Source: Peribolospora baueri (Eukaryota; Basidiomycota; Peribolosporomycetes; Peribolosporales; Peribolosporaceae). Taken from it: DNA of 64,000 bases. Shown piece after piece: positions 1-11,070 of this stretch; the first letter of the stretch is position 1, and each line of letters opens with the position of its first letter. Made by a program: the position numbers and the translations under genes. The notes beneath the pieces were generated by a model. That model made no database searches, was not told the DNA's origin, and worked only from the letters and a program-made list of their open reading frames with translations. The DNA lies in NCBI GenBank assembly GCA_029717555.1, contig JAMDHS010000046.1:62001-126000 (forward strand), written 5' to 3'.

Positions 1-1864
1 ACCGCCTACAAAGACGGGCAAAGAGCCCGTACGCAATGGCGTTTTCAACTCAACGGGCTCGTGGGCCAGGTCTGCCCGCGCTGTGAATGGGGAAGGTTGA
101 TTGAGCGCATCATCGAGTGTCGTTTCCAAAGGCTGCGCAGCGCTTACCTAATCCATTGAGGAACGTAGCATACGTCTCTGCGTTGCGCACCGTCGAAGCG
201 ACATACGCCTCCGGAAGCGGCCTTAGAACGCCGCCATTGGTCGAGCGTGAGCTCGATTTGCAGAGAGCGAGGTGGAGGACGGAGTGTAGCTCGGGAATGA
301 GGGAGGGGTCATAGACCTAGAACAGACATGAAGAACGTAGACGTTGGCTTTCATCAAGAACGCATCTCCGATTGGGAAAAATTGCCGGTCCGACATTCAT
401 TTAAACATGTGCTCACCACGTCAGCAGCAACGATCACATCCGGCTGTACTTCCTCCTGCAACCATCTGGCCATGTCGGTTCCTTTTCGATCTTCACCCGA
501 TGCCTCGCGCATCGACCCTTCTTCCGCGTCGGAGAGACGGAGATGGGTGGCGACGGCAAGCCAATCAAGTGAATGGACAGTTGTGTTAGAGGAGAGTTGA
601 TCTGTATTTTACGGCAGGATGAAGAGAAGAGGGTTGGAGGCGTGAATCGAGAGCCAACAGTCGATGGCAAAGGCAAGTAACAGCCAAGAATGCAGATGTC
701 CTCATACTGACTGATTTCCACGTTCTCCCGACACCGCTTCAGCACCTCTTCGTTCACATCAGTGATCCACACTTGTCCTCTTCCCACGGGATCGTCTCTT
801 CCTACTCGGAAGTCCTTGTCCTCTGACTGATCGCAAATGGACTGGAGCTGCGCTATGAGCATGCTCAGGAAGCCGATACCTCCACCGAGTTCGAGGACCC
901 GCTTGCCCCTGATAGGAGAAGGGTCAGAAAGGAGATGTGTCGCGAGCGTGAAGCTAAGAAGGGATGGAACATGGACGGGCATGAGCACATGAACACCCGC
1001 TTAGAAAAAGGGTGCGCGGTCAGGTTGCTCACCTAGCCTCCCATGTCCTCAGCCCGGTCGTTCCTCTCGATATGGTCATCTTCTCTTCCAACAGAGTGAT
1101 CCTTCCGTATCCACCCAGAAGGTCGTCTTGGTTAGTTGACGATCTCTGTTGGCCGAAGTGGGACAGAAGAGGATAAAAATAGGTAATATAAGAGTTGGAG
1201 GGAGCTGGGGAAAAACTGGGGGAGGGAAGCGCATCGCCCATGGCCGGGAACAAGATTAAAGGGGATTTGAGCTGGGGTACAACAAAGCAGTGAACAAGGT
1301 CACCGAGACCAGTCCAATGTCACACCCACTCCATGGCGCCGCGAGGGGAAAGGGTGCAGGAGGGGTTCGGGCAGAGGGTGTCCATGTAACGAAACAGGAG
1401 GTCCTCATCCAACTCCTGGAGGAATTTCGGTCAAAAGCATGAATAGAGAGCGGACAGACGAGAAAGAGAAAGGAAATGTGCAGTGATGTGAGCAAGAGTA
1501 GATTTCCCTAGTACTCTTTGATCTACGTACAGACGACCGCGCAGATGGGGAGACAGACACGCACAAACTCCACCTCGCCGGTGTCATCTCTCCCAGCTCC
1601 CTCCAGCTCCCTCTCCAGCCTGCCCACGAGCTCCTTCAGCCATGCCCTGCGGTACTCTGAGCTGGGAGGATAGGCAACCAGGCGAGGGTGGTCCAACACG
1701 AGCGAACAGATGTGGCGCTGAAGCGGAACGAGGGGACAGGGGGGCCACTGGACGAAACGGAGGGGCCGGGAAGAGGCGTACTGAAGGAGGAGCTGGCGGA
1801 GGGCCTCCGCCTCTGACGCCGAAGGGGGCGCCGGTGTGGCGTTGGCTTGGAGGGCCATATCCAT
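1..1864 (-). CDS. EFM3: EFM3/FAM86-type eEF2-lysine methyltransferase (3' end off window)
   Basis: Seven-beta-strand SAM-dependent methyltransferase of the FAM86/Efm3 family, which methylates a lysine of elongation factor 2 in the cytosol. Spliced by eye, exon 1 (from 1864) holds the family N-terminal block, with WPPCPLVPLQ followed by YPPSSEYRRAWLKELV. Next come ELDEDLLFRYM, then GRITLLEEKMTISRGTTGL. SAM motif I is VLELGGGIGFL near 890. After that come PDVIVAADVVYDP around 400-440 and a late VASTVRNAETYATFL block near 200. These blocks follow the order in human FAM86A. The ATG at 1864 is chosen because the ORF upstream of it is low-complexity and runs into the promoter shared with Sec63; an ATG six bases further in is also possible. 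The final exon is open at base 1, so the C-terminus is missing only because of the window edge. Family call is firm; exon edges are approximate. Confidence 0.85.
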
Positions 1865-2207
1865 TCGGTCGACGACGGGACAGACGTTGCCCTCGACCTC
1901 GGAGGTCGTGATCGAAGGCGAGAGCGGATAAGCGCGGACGCAGACGGCGACATCAGTGGCGCACGGCTGAGCTGGCGCTTCTCGCCATGCCTCCTTCTTT
2001 CTTCCACCTTCACCGCCTTCCCCTCGTTTAGACTTTTTGCGTCTCGCCGAGAGCGACCTCGGGACTTTCGAGCTCGGCTGTGTCGTCTGCGCTCCCATTC
2101 TCTCACCCTCGTTTTCTTTCTTTTTCATTTTTTCCGTCCACGTCTGAAACTCTCGCCCACTCGAACCTCGCTCTTGCGGCAGTCGCGTCGCCTCTGCCGC
2201 CGCCGCC
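1865..2207. promoter_or_regulatory. Divergent EFM3/Sec63 intergenic region
   Basis: A 343-bp divergent promoter between the methyltransferase and Sec63. It is CT-rich on the plus strand just before the Sec63 ATG, with TTTTC/TTTCC runs near 2105-2145. No TATA box was recognised. A minus-strand reading frame stays open through it but looks low-complexity and is not taken as coding. Confidence 0.4.
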
Positions 2208-5200
2208 ATGTCCCAGTACAAGTATGACGAGCAGGGCGACCAGTTCTACGTTTTCCTCCTCAGCGTCTTCGTTCTCGTCCTCACTCCTTTGACCTATCAC
2301 TGGGCTACCGGCGGCTCGGCGGAGAAGAGTGAGCGTCCGTTCGTCTTCTCGTCTCCTTTCGCCTCGAGCTCGGCTCGTCGCCCAGCAGCTGGCTCATCGA
2401 TGCCGCCTGGTCGTCCTCTTTTGTCTTTGCACGCGATCAGCCTCAAAGGCACCGTCATGTAACTGTGACGCTTGTGTACAAAAAAGCAAGAGGCTCGCCA
2501 AGAGGAACCGGAGATCGCTCAGGAACCCCAAAATCGGCAAGCAGTGCGTTCATGCCATCTGCTTTGCCGGATCGCATGGCGTGCAAATGGAGCTGATGCG
2601 CCGCGTCGTACTTGTTGAACTTCTTGTAGGACCGTCATTGTCGCTCTTGGATGGGCCTGTGTCGCCTTCCTTGGCCACCGCGTGGCTCAGACCAGCAGCG
2701 TCGCCACTGCGAAGCTTTACGACCCTTTCGACATCCTCGGCATCGCAGCTAGCGCTACCGAGAAGGAGATCAAGCGGCATTACCGAAAGCTCACCGTGAA
2801 ATTGTAGGTGGACGGCTCACACCATGGGCGGCGGACCATAGCCTAGGTTGGAACATGCGCTGATTCGCTCTTCACCAATCCATCCCTGGTTGCCTCCACA
2901 GCCACCCCGACAAGATCACGCTCGGCCCGAACCAGACGAAAGAAGAAGTGGACAACCATTTTGTAGAGCTGACGAAGGCCTACAAGGCGCTAACAGATGA
3001 AACGATTCGCAAGAACTTTGAGCTGTATGGCCACCCTGACGGTCGTCAGGAGATGAACATGGGCATCGCTCTTCCCAAGTGGATCGTCGAATCGCAGAAC
3101 AACATATGGGTGCTCGGGATGTACGCGATCGTTTTCGGGCTTGGGTTGCCGTACCTCGTCGTGAGTGCCCGGTTCGCCGTCGGTCTAGTTGTGGACCAGC
3201 GTTCCATTTCGCTAAAGCCGCTGCGTTGCCGCATTTGTCTTCCAGGGCCGGTGGTGGTACGGCTCACGCCGGCTTACTAAGGACCAACTTCTGAACACGA
3301 CCGCGTTCACCTACTTCCAAACCCTGCGTGAGGACACCTCCTTCCCACGTCTCGTCGAGATTTTGGCCGCCTCGGACGAGTTTGCCGATCCGAAGCTCAA
3401 CAAGCGCTCGTGGAAGAGCGTGAGGAAGGAGATCCCTGAGCTCGATCGGCTTGAGACGGAGGTCAGGGCCGTACTGAATGGATGGGGGGACAAGTGGGCG
3501 CTTACGACGAAGGTGAGTAGTAAGGAGACGCTGTTTGAGTCGCGTCATGAGCGAAGCTTGTTAGTCGGACTTGGGGGAGGGAGCGCTGGCTGATCCTTGT
3601 TCCGATCCCGTTGTTGCGGCTCGGATGATGGGTGCGCCAGTTCGAGAGCGTGAGCGCTCGCATGATCACCGTTCTGCTTTATGCCCACATGCTCCGCATC
3701 GAGACTTCGTCTGTGCCGATGTCCAGAGGTGAGTCGGTGGTGTCGTGCGTTGCCCCGGTTCGGGTTGGGAGAGACTGATGATTGAATTTTGCTTTTGCGC
3801 GCGTTCGTCGACAGCGATGGCCCGCTCGGCCGCACGGGCGGTGCACCTGCTGCCTGGCCTTTTGGCCATGTCCCTCGCTCACAACTGGCTGTCGTGCTCG
3901 TTGACCATCATGGCCCTCTCTCAACACCTCATCCAAGGCACCCACCCAGCGTTTCCCAGCGTTGCCGAGCTCCTCCAGCTTCCCGGTCTGAAGCGCATCC
4001 AGGCTGAGCGTTTGACTCGGGGAGGCGTGGGGGACCGGGGTATCGAGGGGCTGGTGGCGCTGGCGGAGGACAAGAGGCGGGAGACGATCCGAGACGGAAA
4101 GGATGGTGAATTGGTAGGGTCTGAGGAGGAGCAGATGATGAAGGTGGCAAGGGAATGGCCGCGTCTGGAACTCGTCGAAGCTTTCTTCAAAGGTGAGTCG
4201 TTGAGAGCGGGCGGGGCGGTGCATGTGGCGGCTCGCTGATGTGCACGATAATCGCGCGCGTCGGTCTGCAGTCACGGGCGAACGGCTGGTCACGACGGGA
4301 TCTTTGGTAAACTTTGTTCTCAAAGTCCGAGTGTGCCTGCCCGGCGAATCGACACCTCCAAAGATGCTCGTTCACGGCGTGCCTCCATCGATGCTGGAGA
4401 CAAAGGGGGAGAACGACGCGGATGCTTTGCTCAAGTCGGACGAGGAGGGCGAGGTGGAGTTGGATGAGCTGATTGGGAGGAAGAAGGGTGGGCAGGCGGG
4501 CACGTCTGGGGATGAGGATGGAGAGGGTCAGAGGCCACAGGGGTGGGCGCATGCTCCGAGGTTCATCGAGGTGAGAGTCGGACCGACGTCGCGTCGCGTG
4601 GCGGTGGACCGGCTGGCTGACTCGCTCGCGGATGCGCTCCGTCCGTCCGTCTTTGGCAGAACCGCAAGGCGCAGTGGTGGATCATGATCGGCGACACAAA
4701 GCTGAACCGAGTGATCGTGCAACCGGGGCGAATGACGGACGTCGGTGTCGGTTCGGAACGCACTGCGTCTGGCGCGAGCGATGGCAAGGACGAGGGCGAG
4801 GACGAGGACGAGGACGTGCGCACTTTCTCGATCCAGTTCCAGGCTCCGCCCCAGGCTGGGCTGTACACTTTCCAGGCTTTTGTCGTGAGCGATACGTATC
4901 ACGGGACGGATATTCAGAAGAACTTGATGGTGAGTTCATAGGCGGCGCGACGACACTCGAGTCGTGTGTCTGACGATGTGAATAATTTTTTGTTTTTGCC
5001 AGCTCAAAGTGGAAGACCCGTCTGTGCTTGAAGGCGAGGGCGAGGATGAGGATGACGATATCTCTGATCCGGAAGAAGGTGAGGGCGCTACCGAGTTTCG
5101 TTCGGGGGTCTGATCGGTGGTCGCGATGCTGTACGGACTGGACTGAACCTTGTACTTGCCGATCCGCTTTGGCTACTTCAGATACGCTCGCTGGCCAGAT

Positions 5201-5354
5201 GGCGCAGATGCGGGGAGAGCGGGTCAAGTCGTCGGCTGGGAACGGCAATGGGGAGGAGGACGACGAGGAGTGGTCGGAGGAAGGGGAGGAGGAGAGCGGG
5301 ACGGACGACGATGTGGAGGAGGACGACGAGGAGAGCTCTTCCGATAGCGATTGA
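2208..5354 (+). CDS. SEC63: Sec63, ER protein-translocation J-domain subunit
   Basis: Sec63 is the ER-membrane J-protein that recruits BiP/Kar2 to the Sec61-Sec62 channel for post-translational import. About eleven exons were joined. The N-terminus has a membrane segment (FYVFLLSVFVLVLTPLTY). A second membrane segment (TVIVALGWACVAFLGH) precedes the lumenal J domain, where YDPFDILGIA leads to HPDK near 2905, with AYKALTDE and an NFELYGHPDG end. A third membrane segment (WVLGMYAIVFGLGLPYLV) follows, then the cytosolic Brl region (FPSVAELLQLPGLK, WPRLELVEAFFK, and a beta-sandwich with QWWIMIGD and AGLYTFQAFVVSD). The tail is very acidic (EDDEEWSEEGEEESG to the stop), as in yeast Sec63, where it binds Sec62. 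The start ATG is the first in the exon and has no upstream in-frame alternative. Length is roughly 700-750 residues, near the family norm. Confidence 0.95.
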
Positions 5355-6023
5355 CGTCGGCGGGCGGCGGGATGGGAGACGAGGGGGGATATGAATGATC
5401 TATCTGCATGTAGGTTCGCTTGGCGACGAATGGACCGAGGGCGGTGCGTCAAAGTCAAAGGCACATCCACTAGATGCTAGCCATGCTCGAGGATGACGGA
5501 GAGGGGAAGAGCGTTCTGTTCTGTCTAAATTCTGGTGCCGTCGCGAAGGAGACGATCTTGTGCGGGCTTGCTCACGTGGCACAAGTGCCGTGCCGGTGAT
5601 CAGCGGACTGCGTGGGCGGGGTAGATTGAGATGGGGAGAGGAGGAGAGGATGATGAGATGGGCTGGGCGACGAGGCGAGCATGAGCGCGCTGGCGACGAT
5701 CGTCGGTCATTATTATTATCGTCTTCTTCTTGCTCGCTACCACCATCACCATCCTTCCCACCACCGCCACCATCACCTCCTCCACCTCCACCTCCGCCTC
5801 CTCTGCCCCCTCCGCCTCCCCCTCACCCCCTTCCTGCCCACCTCGCTCACGCTCCTTCTCTCCACCACCACCCCTCACGCTCTCTTCCCCTCCACACCCA
5901 CCCCTACTTCACTCGCTCCCCAGCCACGCTCCCCCACGCTCTCTCGCTGGAACGGAAAGAAAGCCGCATACGCATACACGCATCCTCGCACGAACCCACG
6001 TAGCCCCCAGCAGGGGACCGACC
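5355..6023 (+). promoter_or_regulatory. Intergenic region and promoter of the aspartic protease
   Basis: 669 bp between Sec63 and the protease. It begins with the Sec63 3' flank. From about 5720 to 5900 it becomes a strongly polypyrimidine CAC/TCC-rich tract, typical of a fungal core promoter and 5' UTR. The protease frame remains open upstream to 5730 but encodes only Ser/Thr/Pro-rich low complexity, so it is treated as leader rather than coding. No other gene was seen. Confidence 0.4.
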
Positions 6024-7597
6024 ATGTCGCCGTCCTTCTTCGCCGTCGCACCCCTCTTCCTCCTCCTCTTTGCCCCCTCCCCTTCCCCGGCCGCCGGCTC
6101 GGCCACTCCTTTGGAGCGGGCCGTCGGCCGTCCTCATGCCACGCTCGCCCCACGCTCCTCCGTCCATGCGCAGCCCCTCGCGGTGCCTCTCTACAGGCGC
6201 GACCCCACCTTCCTCTACTCGGCCTTCGACAACGCCTCTGCCGTCGCCGCCTCCGCCGGCAAGCCCTTCCTCAACCCCGACGGAACCGTAGACCTCAAAG
6301 CAGTCGACGGCCACATCGCCACCTTGGGCCAGAAGTACGCCGCGGCGACGCATGCGTTCCAAAGAAACACCGGCCAGAACGCACCCTCTTGGTTCCACGA
6401 GCTGGCACAGATCGGCGGCGGCGGCACCGGTGGCAGCCCGACCACCCGTTCTGAGCAAAAAGGCCAGCTTCGCAAGAGAAGCGCCCGCGGACAGGGCGCA
6501 GTGAGCCTGACGAACCACTCGAACAGCTACTGGACGGGCGCCATGACGATCGGCGGGCAGACCGTACTCGTCGACTTCGACACCGGAGCCGCCGACCTAT
6601 TCGTCGCACCCGGCGCTGGCTACACGCCCGGAAACAGCTCCCATGACCTTGGGCGCTCGTTCGACAACTTGTACGCCTCCGGCAGCCGCGCCACCGGCCA
6701 GCTCTTCTCCGACACCATCTCCATCGCCGGCCTGTCCGCTGACAACCAGACGGTCGGCATCTCCAACACGACCGTCGATGGCCTCAAGTCGATCGCCGGC
6801 ATGTCGTACCAGAGCCTTTCGTCGACGAACAGCAAGCCTTTCGTCAACACGCTTTGCGACGCCGGCGCGCTGGCCGAGTGCAAGTTTGGCTTCGTCCTCA
6901 CCGAGAACGCGCCGATGCTCTACCTCGGCGGCACCGAGGCGAGCAAGTACCAGGGCTCGCTCATCTCAGCCCCGGTGACGGACCAGAGCTACTGGGTGGC
7001 GTCGAGCAAGGTATACAGCGGTCACACGTACGTGATGGATGTGGACGCCCTCATCGACACCGGCACCACGCTCGTCATTGGCCCCAACGATCAGGTCAAG
7101 CGACTCCTCGAGCAGGCCGGCCTGCAGACGTATGTGAGCGACGGCGGGAGCGTGCAGGCTACGTGAGTACAAGCCAAGCAGGCGATTCGTCGTTGAGGGA
7201 AGGGCAGATTAGATTACTTACCATCCGGCCCCTCCTTCTTCACTCCCGCGTGTCCCGCAGGTACAACTGTTCCAACCCACCGGCCATCGGCTTCGACTTT
7301 GGCAACGTCGTCTTCCCCATCCTCCCTCAGCACTTTGCCTACGGCGGAGACGGCGTCAATTGCACCGCCGGCGTCGTCGGTTCCGGCGACAATGCCGGGT
7401 CGAGGTGGATCCTCGGGTAGGTCTCCCTCCCAGCGTGCCCGTGCGCTCTTCGCATCCGTCCCGCTCGTGGCCGACCCGGTGGACTGATCCTCGTGTCGTG
7501 CCCCTTGCCCACGCTCAGCGACACTTTCCTCCGCGGCGTCTACGCCGAGTTTTCTTTCGACCACAACACCATCTCTTTCGCTCTCGCGAACCCGTGA
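6024..7597 (+). CDS. Secreted pepsin-like aspartic protease (A1 family)
   Basis: Predicted 457-residue secreted endopeptidase. Three exons were joined exactly: 6024-7162, 7261-7416 and 7519-7597. A signal peptide (FFAVAPLFLLLFA) is followed by a long propeptide ending near a Kex2-like LRKR at residues 149-152. The mature enzyme begins shortly before YWTGAMTIGG. The catalytic motifs are VDFDTGAADLF (Asp186) and ALIDTGTTLVIG (Asp345), and the C-terminal family motif is WILGDTFLRGVYAEF. The first motif has DTGAAD where pepsins usually have DTGSSD/N. The ATG at 6024 is chosen because it opens directly into the signal peptide. It sits downstream of Sec63 on the same strand and converges with the Nudix gene. 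Probably vacuolar or extracellular; no GPI tail is visible. Confidence 0.92.
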
Positions 7598-8237
7598 AGC
7601 CGTCCGTCCGTCCGACGAATCGCCCTTCCCGGACCGGCCCGCCGCCTTCGCAAGCCGGAGACGCGCCTTCTTCCCCTTCTTTCTCGCTTTCCAAGTATTC
7701 TCATCCATATCCATCCAGGCGATCGGATCTTGCCATACCCCCGCCCTCCCCCTCCCTCCCTCCCCCTCGTCCTACCTCTTTCCCCATCCTGCCCCGGCGT
7801 GTGCCCTGTGGGACGTGGACGGTGGTGTGGGAGATGGGGAAGGTGTGAGGTTCACCACGTCACAGCGGCGGGATCGAATTTTTTTTTTTCTTTCCTGTTC
7901 TTTCTGGTTTAGGACATTTGTCCCGTCACCGGCGAGGGCGATAGACATCCCCTCCGAGGTCATGTCGTGTGTCCTATCGCATACCGTGCTGCGTTTCCTT
8001 CCTTCCTTCGTTCGCTCGCTGGCTCGCTCGCTGGCTGAAAGCAGAGCACCCACCATCGTACGCAGACGAGACGAGTCCTGGAAGCTTTTTGTTTCCCTCG
8101 CATCGCTAGCCGTACAGTGCTACCCACGCCTCTCCTCCGCCGGCCGGCCGGCCGGCCTTACCTTCGAACCGAATCTATGCGGTGCGGACGCCCAAGCCTC
8201 TAGCTCTAGCTCTAGTATTTCCATCATCCACGCACGC
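7598..8237. other. Convergent 3' intergenic region
   Basis: 640 bp between the 3' ends of the protease and the Nudix gene. It holds polypyrimidine tracts, a T11 run near 7880, short GCTC/GGCT repeats near 8010-8035, and a (GGCC)n run near 8142-8157. No gene was recognised. Confidence 0.4.
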
Positions 8238-9696
8238 TCACGCTCGGACCGCCACTGGCGCCTCCTCTGCTAGCGCCCCGGCCCCAGCGATGGGCGGGTC
8301 TGCGACGTCGACGTCGTCGTCGTCGTCGTCGTCCAATCCCTCGTCCGCGTCGTCCACTCCTCCCACAAACGTCTCGTACCCGTGCGACATGGCCTGCTGC
8401 TGCTGCTGCTTTTGCTGCTGGTTCGGCTCCCCCTCCTCCTTCTCATCCCCCGCCCTCCCCGCGATCCGCCCACCGCGTACGATCCACTCGCACATTTCGT
8501 CCCAGCCCATCTGTCGCCTCGCCGTGAGACGGAAAGGGGGTGTTTTGTTGGGACCGAAAGCGAAAGAGGCGATAGAGGCGAGGACGTCAAAGGTCATGCC
8601 TTTGATCAGGTCGCCCTCGCTCCGTATGCGGTGTAGGCGGTACGGCCTGCCGGCGATCCACGGTACATCGGAGTAGGTGCGATAGGCGACCTGCGGCGGT
8701 CGGTGTGGGTCGCATGTCTCTGGGTCCGAGAGGAGCGGCGCGAGGTGCGCTGGCGCTTCGTTCACGACGACCGCCGAGAGCGGGTGGGAGAAGATCTTGG
8801 ACACCTCTGCCGGCGAGGCGCGCAGCTTTGCCACGTGTTCTTGTGGGTTGGTGAGCAGGTAGATCACTGGCGTTACTATTAGGCTTGATTTGGAGAGGAC
8901 TGGGAGGAAAAAAAGAAAAGAAAAAGAAAAGCGGGTGTGGGTTTGTTTGAGATCGCGATCCTAGCCAGGAAAAGGACGACGACGACCGGGGAGGAGGGAG
9001 CGTTCTGTTCGGCTCACAAGGGTGCCAAGTCGTCACGTAGTGAAGGTCGGGCAGGTCAAGGGGCAGACCGACTTCTTCGAACGCCTCTCGCCTCTGAGCC
9101 CGATGAAGGATGCACACGACGTCCAGGCAATGAGGGCGGAACAAGGAAGAAGAAGAAGAAGAAGATCAGCAGCGATGTCCCTAGCAAAAGAACACAAATC
9201 ACGCTGTGTCGCGCGACCTATGTCTCGCATTGGTTCCCACCGCTGTGATCCTATACGACCCATCCTCTTCATCCACCCTCCCGCCAGGCAAGGCCGTCTG
9301 TCCCGGGTGCGAACGAAGGTGCAAAGCACGGGTGGTCAACAAGAACCTGAGCTCCGTTGGCGCCGTCGGTGTCGGTGTCGGCGCGGTGGCCGATGTGCTG
9401 GCCGCGGAGCATATGGCGTCGGCGGCAGCGGGATGTGCGGGCACTTCGAAGAGCAAGACCAGGACGGCCGCTTGACGGCTTTTGGAGATGCTTCGTCAGG
9501 GGGGAAGGGAGGGGGAGGAATTCAGCAAGCGACTCCTATCCTGACTCCTCCCTTCAACTACCGCTCGCACCACTCACTCGTTCCACCTCGATTTCGCCCG
9601 GAAGGCGGCGAGCCGTCGTATGTATGCTTGGCTCTCCGGGGTGAGCGTCGACAATGCCTCGGCGGGCATGGGGATGGCGGAGGAAGCTGCGTCCAT
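8238..9696 (-). CDS. Nudix hydrolase, PCD1/NUDT7-8-like CoA diphosphatase
   Basis: Likely hydrolyses coenzyme A or its derivatives at the diphosphate. Exon 1 (9696-9578) gives MDAASSAIPMP and LTPESQAYIRRLAAFR. Exon 2 gives DRQAAVLVLLFEVPAH and the lipid/CoA-type block LRSHPGQTALPGGRVDEED. A donor after SYRITA joins to RREAFEEVGL, rebuilding the Nudix box with the spacing seen in PCD1-type enzymes. The next join gives LTPVIYLLTNPQEHV, then IFSHPLSAVV. The C-terminus carries TFDVLASIASFAFG, a glutamine run and an eight-Asp run encoded by trinucleotide repeats. No C-terminal peroxisomal SKL-type signal is seen (it ends AVRA), so peroxisomal targeting is not supported. It is divergent from the sugar transporter. 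Roughly 370 residues. Confidence 0.88.
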
Positions 9697-11070
9697 GACG
9701 CTTTCCGGATCGTATGGCTGCGTCGCGAGCGCACTGAGAGAAGGAGAGGAGACCGAACGGCGATGGCAACAGCCGACCGAGTCCCGACTCGTGCGTTCCT
9801 TGTTTCGACTCGCAATATTCTTCCGTCAGATCGCCGCCGGCCGACGTTCGACGTTCGCATCCGTACATGTATGCTGCGTCCGTACATGTATGCTTTCGTT
9901 CGCTTTTTCCTTCTCCTTCAGACAGGGCTCTTCGAGTTTGACTACGGAACAGCCTGGTTCCAATTCCGCCTGGAAGATGACATCGCCGTGTCTCTTCTAA
10001 ATGCTACTACTACAGTGGGGCGGCGTCTATTTTCTGTTGCAATGGCAACGGGGAAGGAGCGAGAGTCGCTCAAGTTCGAGTGGGAAAGGAAGCGAGAGTC
10101 GATCAAGTTCGAGCGGGAAAGGAGGAGAGAGAGAGAAAGAGAAGGGACGTCGATGTGAAAGAGACAGCAGGGAAGCAAACCGAAGAAAAACCTTTACTAT
10201 CCAGACTCAAGCAGCACCTAGGCGAAACCGAGCCGACCTCCCTCACCACCACCTCTCTCTTTGCTGGGCCAGCACTGTCACTGTCGGTCACCTTCGCCTT
10301 GTCGCCCGCCTTCACATCATCCTCTGCCCTTTTCCCATGAGCTTCTGGGCTCAACACCCATATCCTCGACCTTCCTCGGCGCATCCTGGAAATCCGAAGA
10401 CGCCGTCCGGCCCTTGTCTCCGCTCCTACCCTCGACACCACTGGGCGTGACGGCGCTCCTCTGCTGCCTCTGGCTCTGGCCAGAAGATCAGCAATTTGGA
10501 GCGCAGACCGACGTCTCACGCTGATGACCTCCACGACGAGCACGTGAGCAGGAAGGCGAGGCGGCTGCGACGGCCGTCATTGCCGAAGCGCAGCCGACGC
10601 GGGTCGGAGAACCGGACCGGGTGGCGGGGAGGAAGCGCAGTGGATGCGTGGCGCGCTCTTTGCCGGCCGGAGATCTCTCATGATTGATGGCCCGCTGGCC
10701 CGTGCGCCCGTGCGCCTGTGCGCCTGTGCGAGCATGGCCGCTTTCGCACCGTCGCTCGTCGGTCTGGTTGGCTCGCGTGGCCGTCGTCGGCGGTCAGTCA
10801 GCGCACGCCGTCGCCGTCGCCGTCGCCGTCTGCTCGGCCGGCCGTGGGTGGGCGCCTGCGCCTTGCTCGTCGCCCACGCCCCGGATTAGGGAAAGAAAAG
10901 AAAGAGGGTAAGCGGAGTGGAGTATAATAAGACGCATGCGTGCCTGACTGACCCATCAGCGGGGCTCCACACTCGCTCTCTTCCTCGCTCTCTTCCTCTT
11001 TCTCCTCCTTCTTCTCCTCCTTCCTCCCACACCACCCCAAGCCGTCCCTCCTCCCCATCCCCACGCCAAG
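9697..11070. other. Long divergent intergenic region (Nudix / sugar transporter)
   Basis: 1.37 kb without a supportable gene. It contains a direct repeat of TCCGTACATGTATGCT at about 9863-9895 and a 33-bp tandem duplication around 10054-10119 (GCGAGAGTCGNTCAAGTTCGA core). Near 10806-10832 there is a CGTCGC trinucleotide-like run. Close to the transporter start there is a TCTTCCTC polypyrimidine tract (10975-11040). Open frames here are arginine/serine-rich and look like composition artefacts. Confidence 0.4.
10054..10119. repeat. 33-bp tandem duplication
   Basis: Two adjacent copies of a unit reading approximately GCGAGAGTCG(C/A)TCAAGTTCGAG followed by (T/C)GGGAAAGG lie in the upstream region shared by the Nudix and sugar-transporter genes. 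Only a few bases differ between the copies. Confidence 0.7.

Noticed and set aside
9022-10158. 378-codon plus-strand ORF overlapping the Nudix gene
   Set aside because: It is antisense to conserved Nudix exons and its tail is Arg/Glu/Ser low complexity from the 33-bp tandem repeat.
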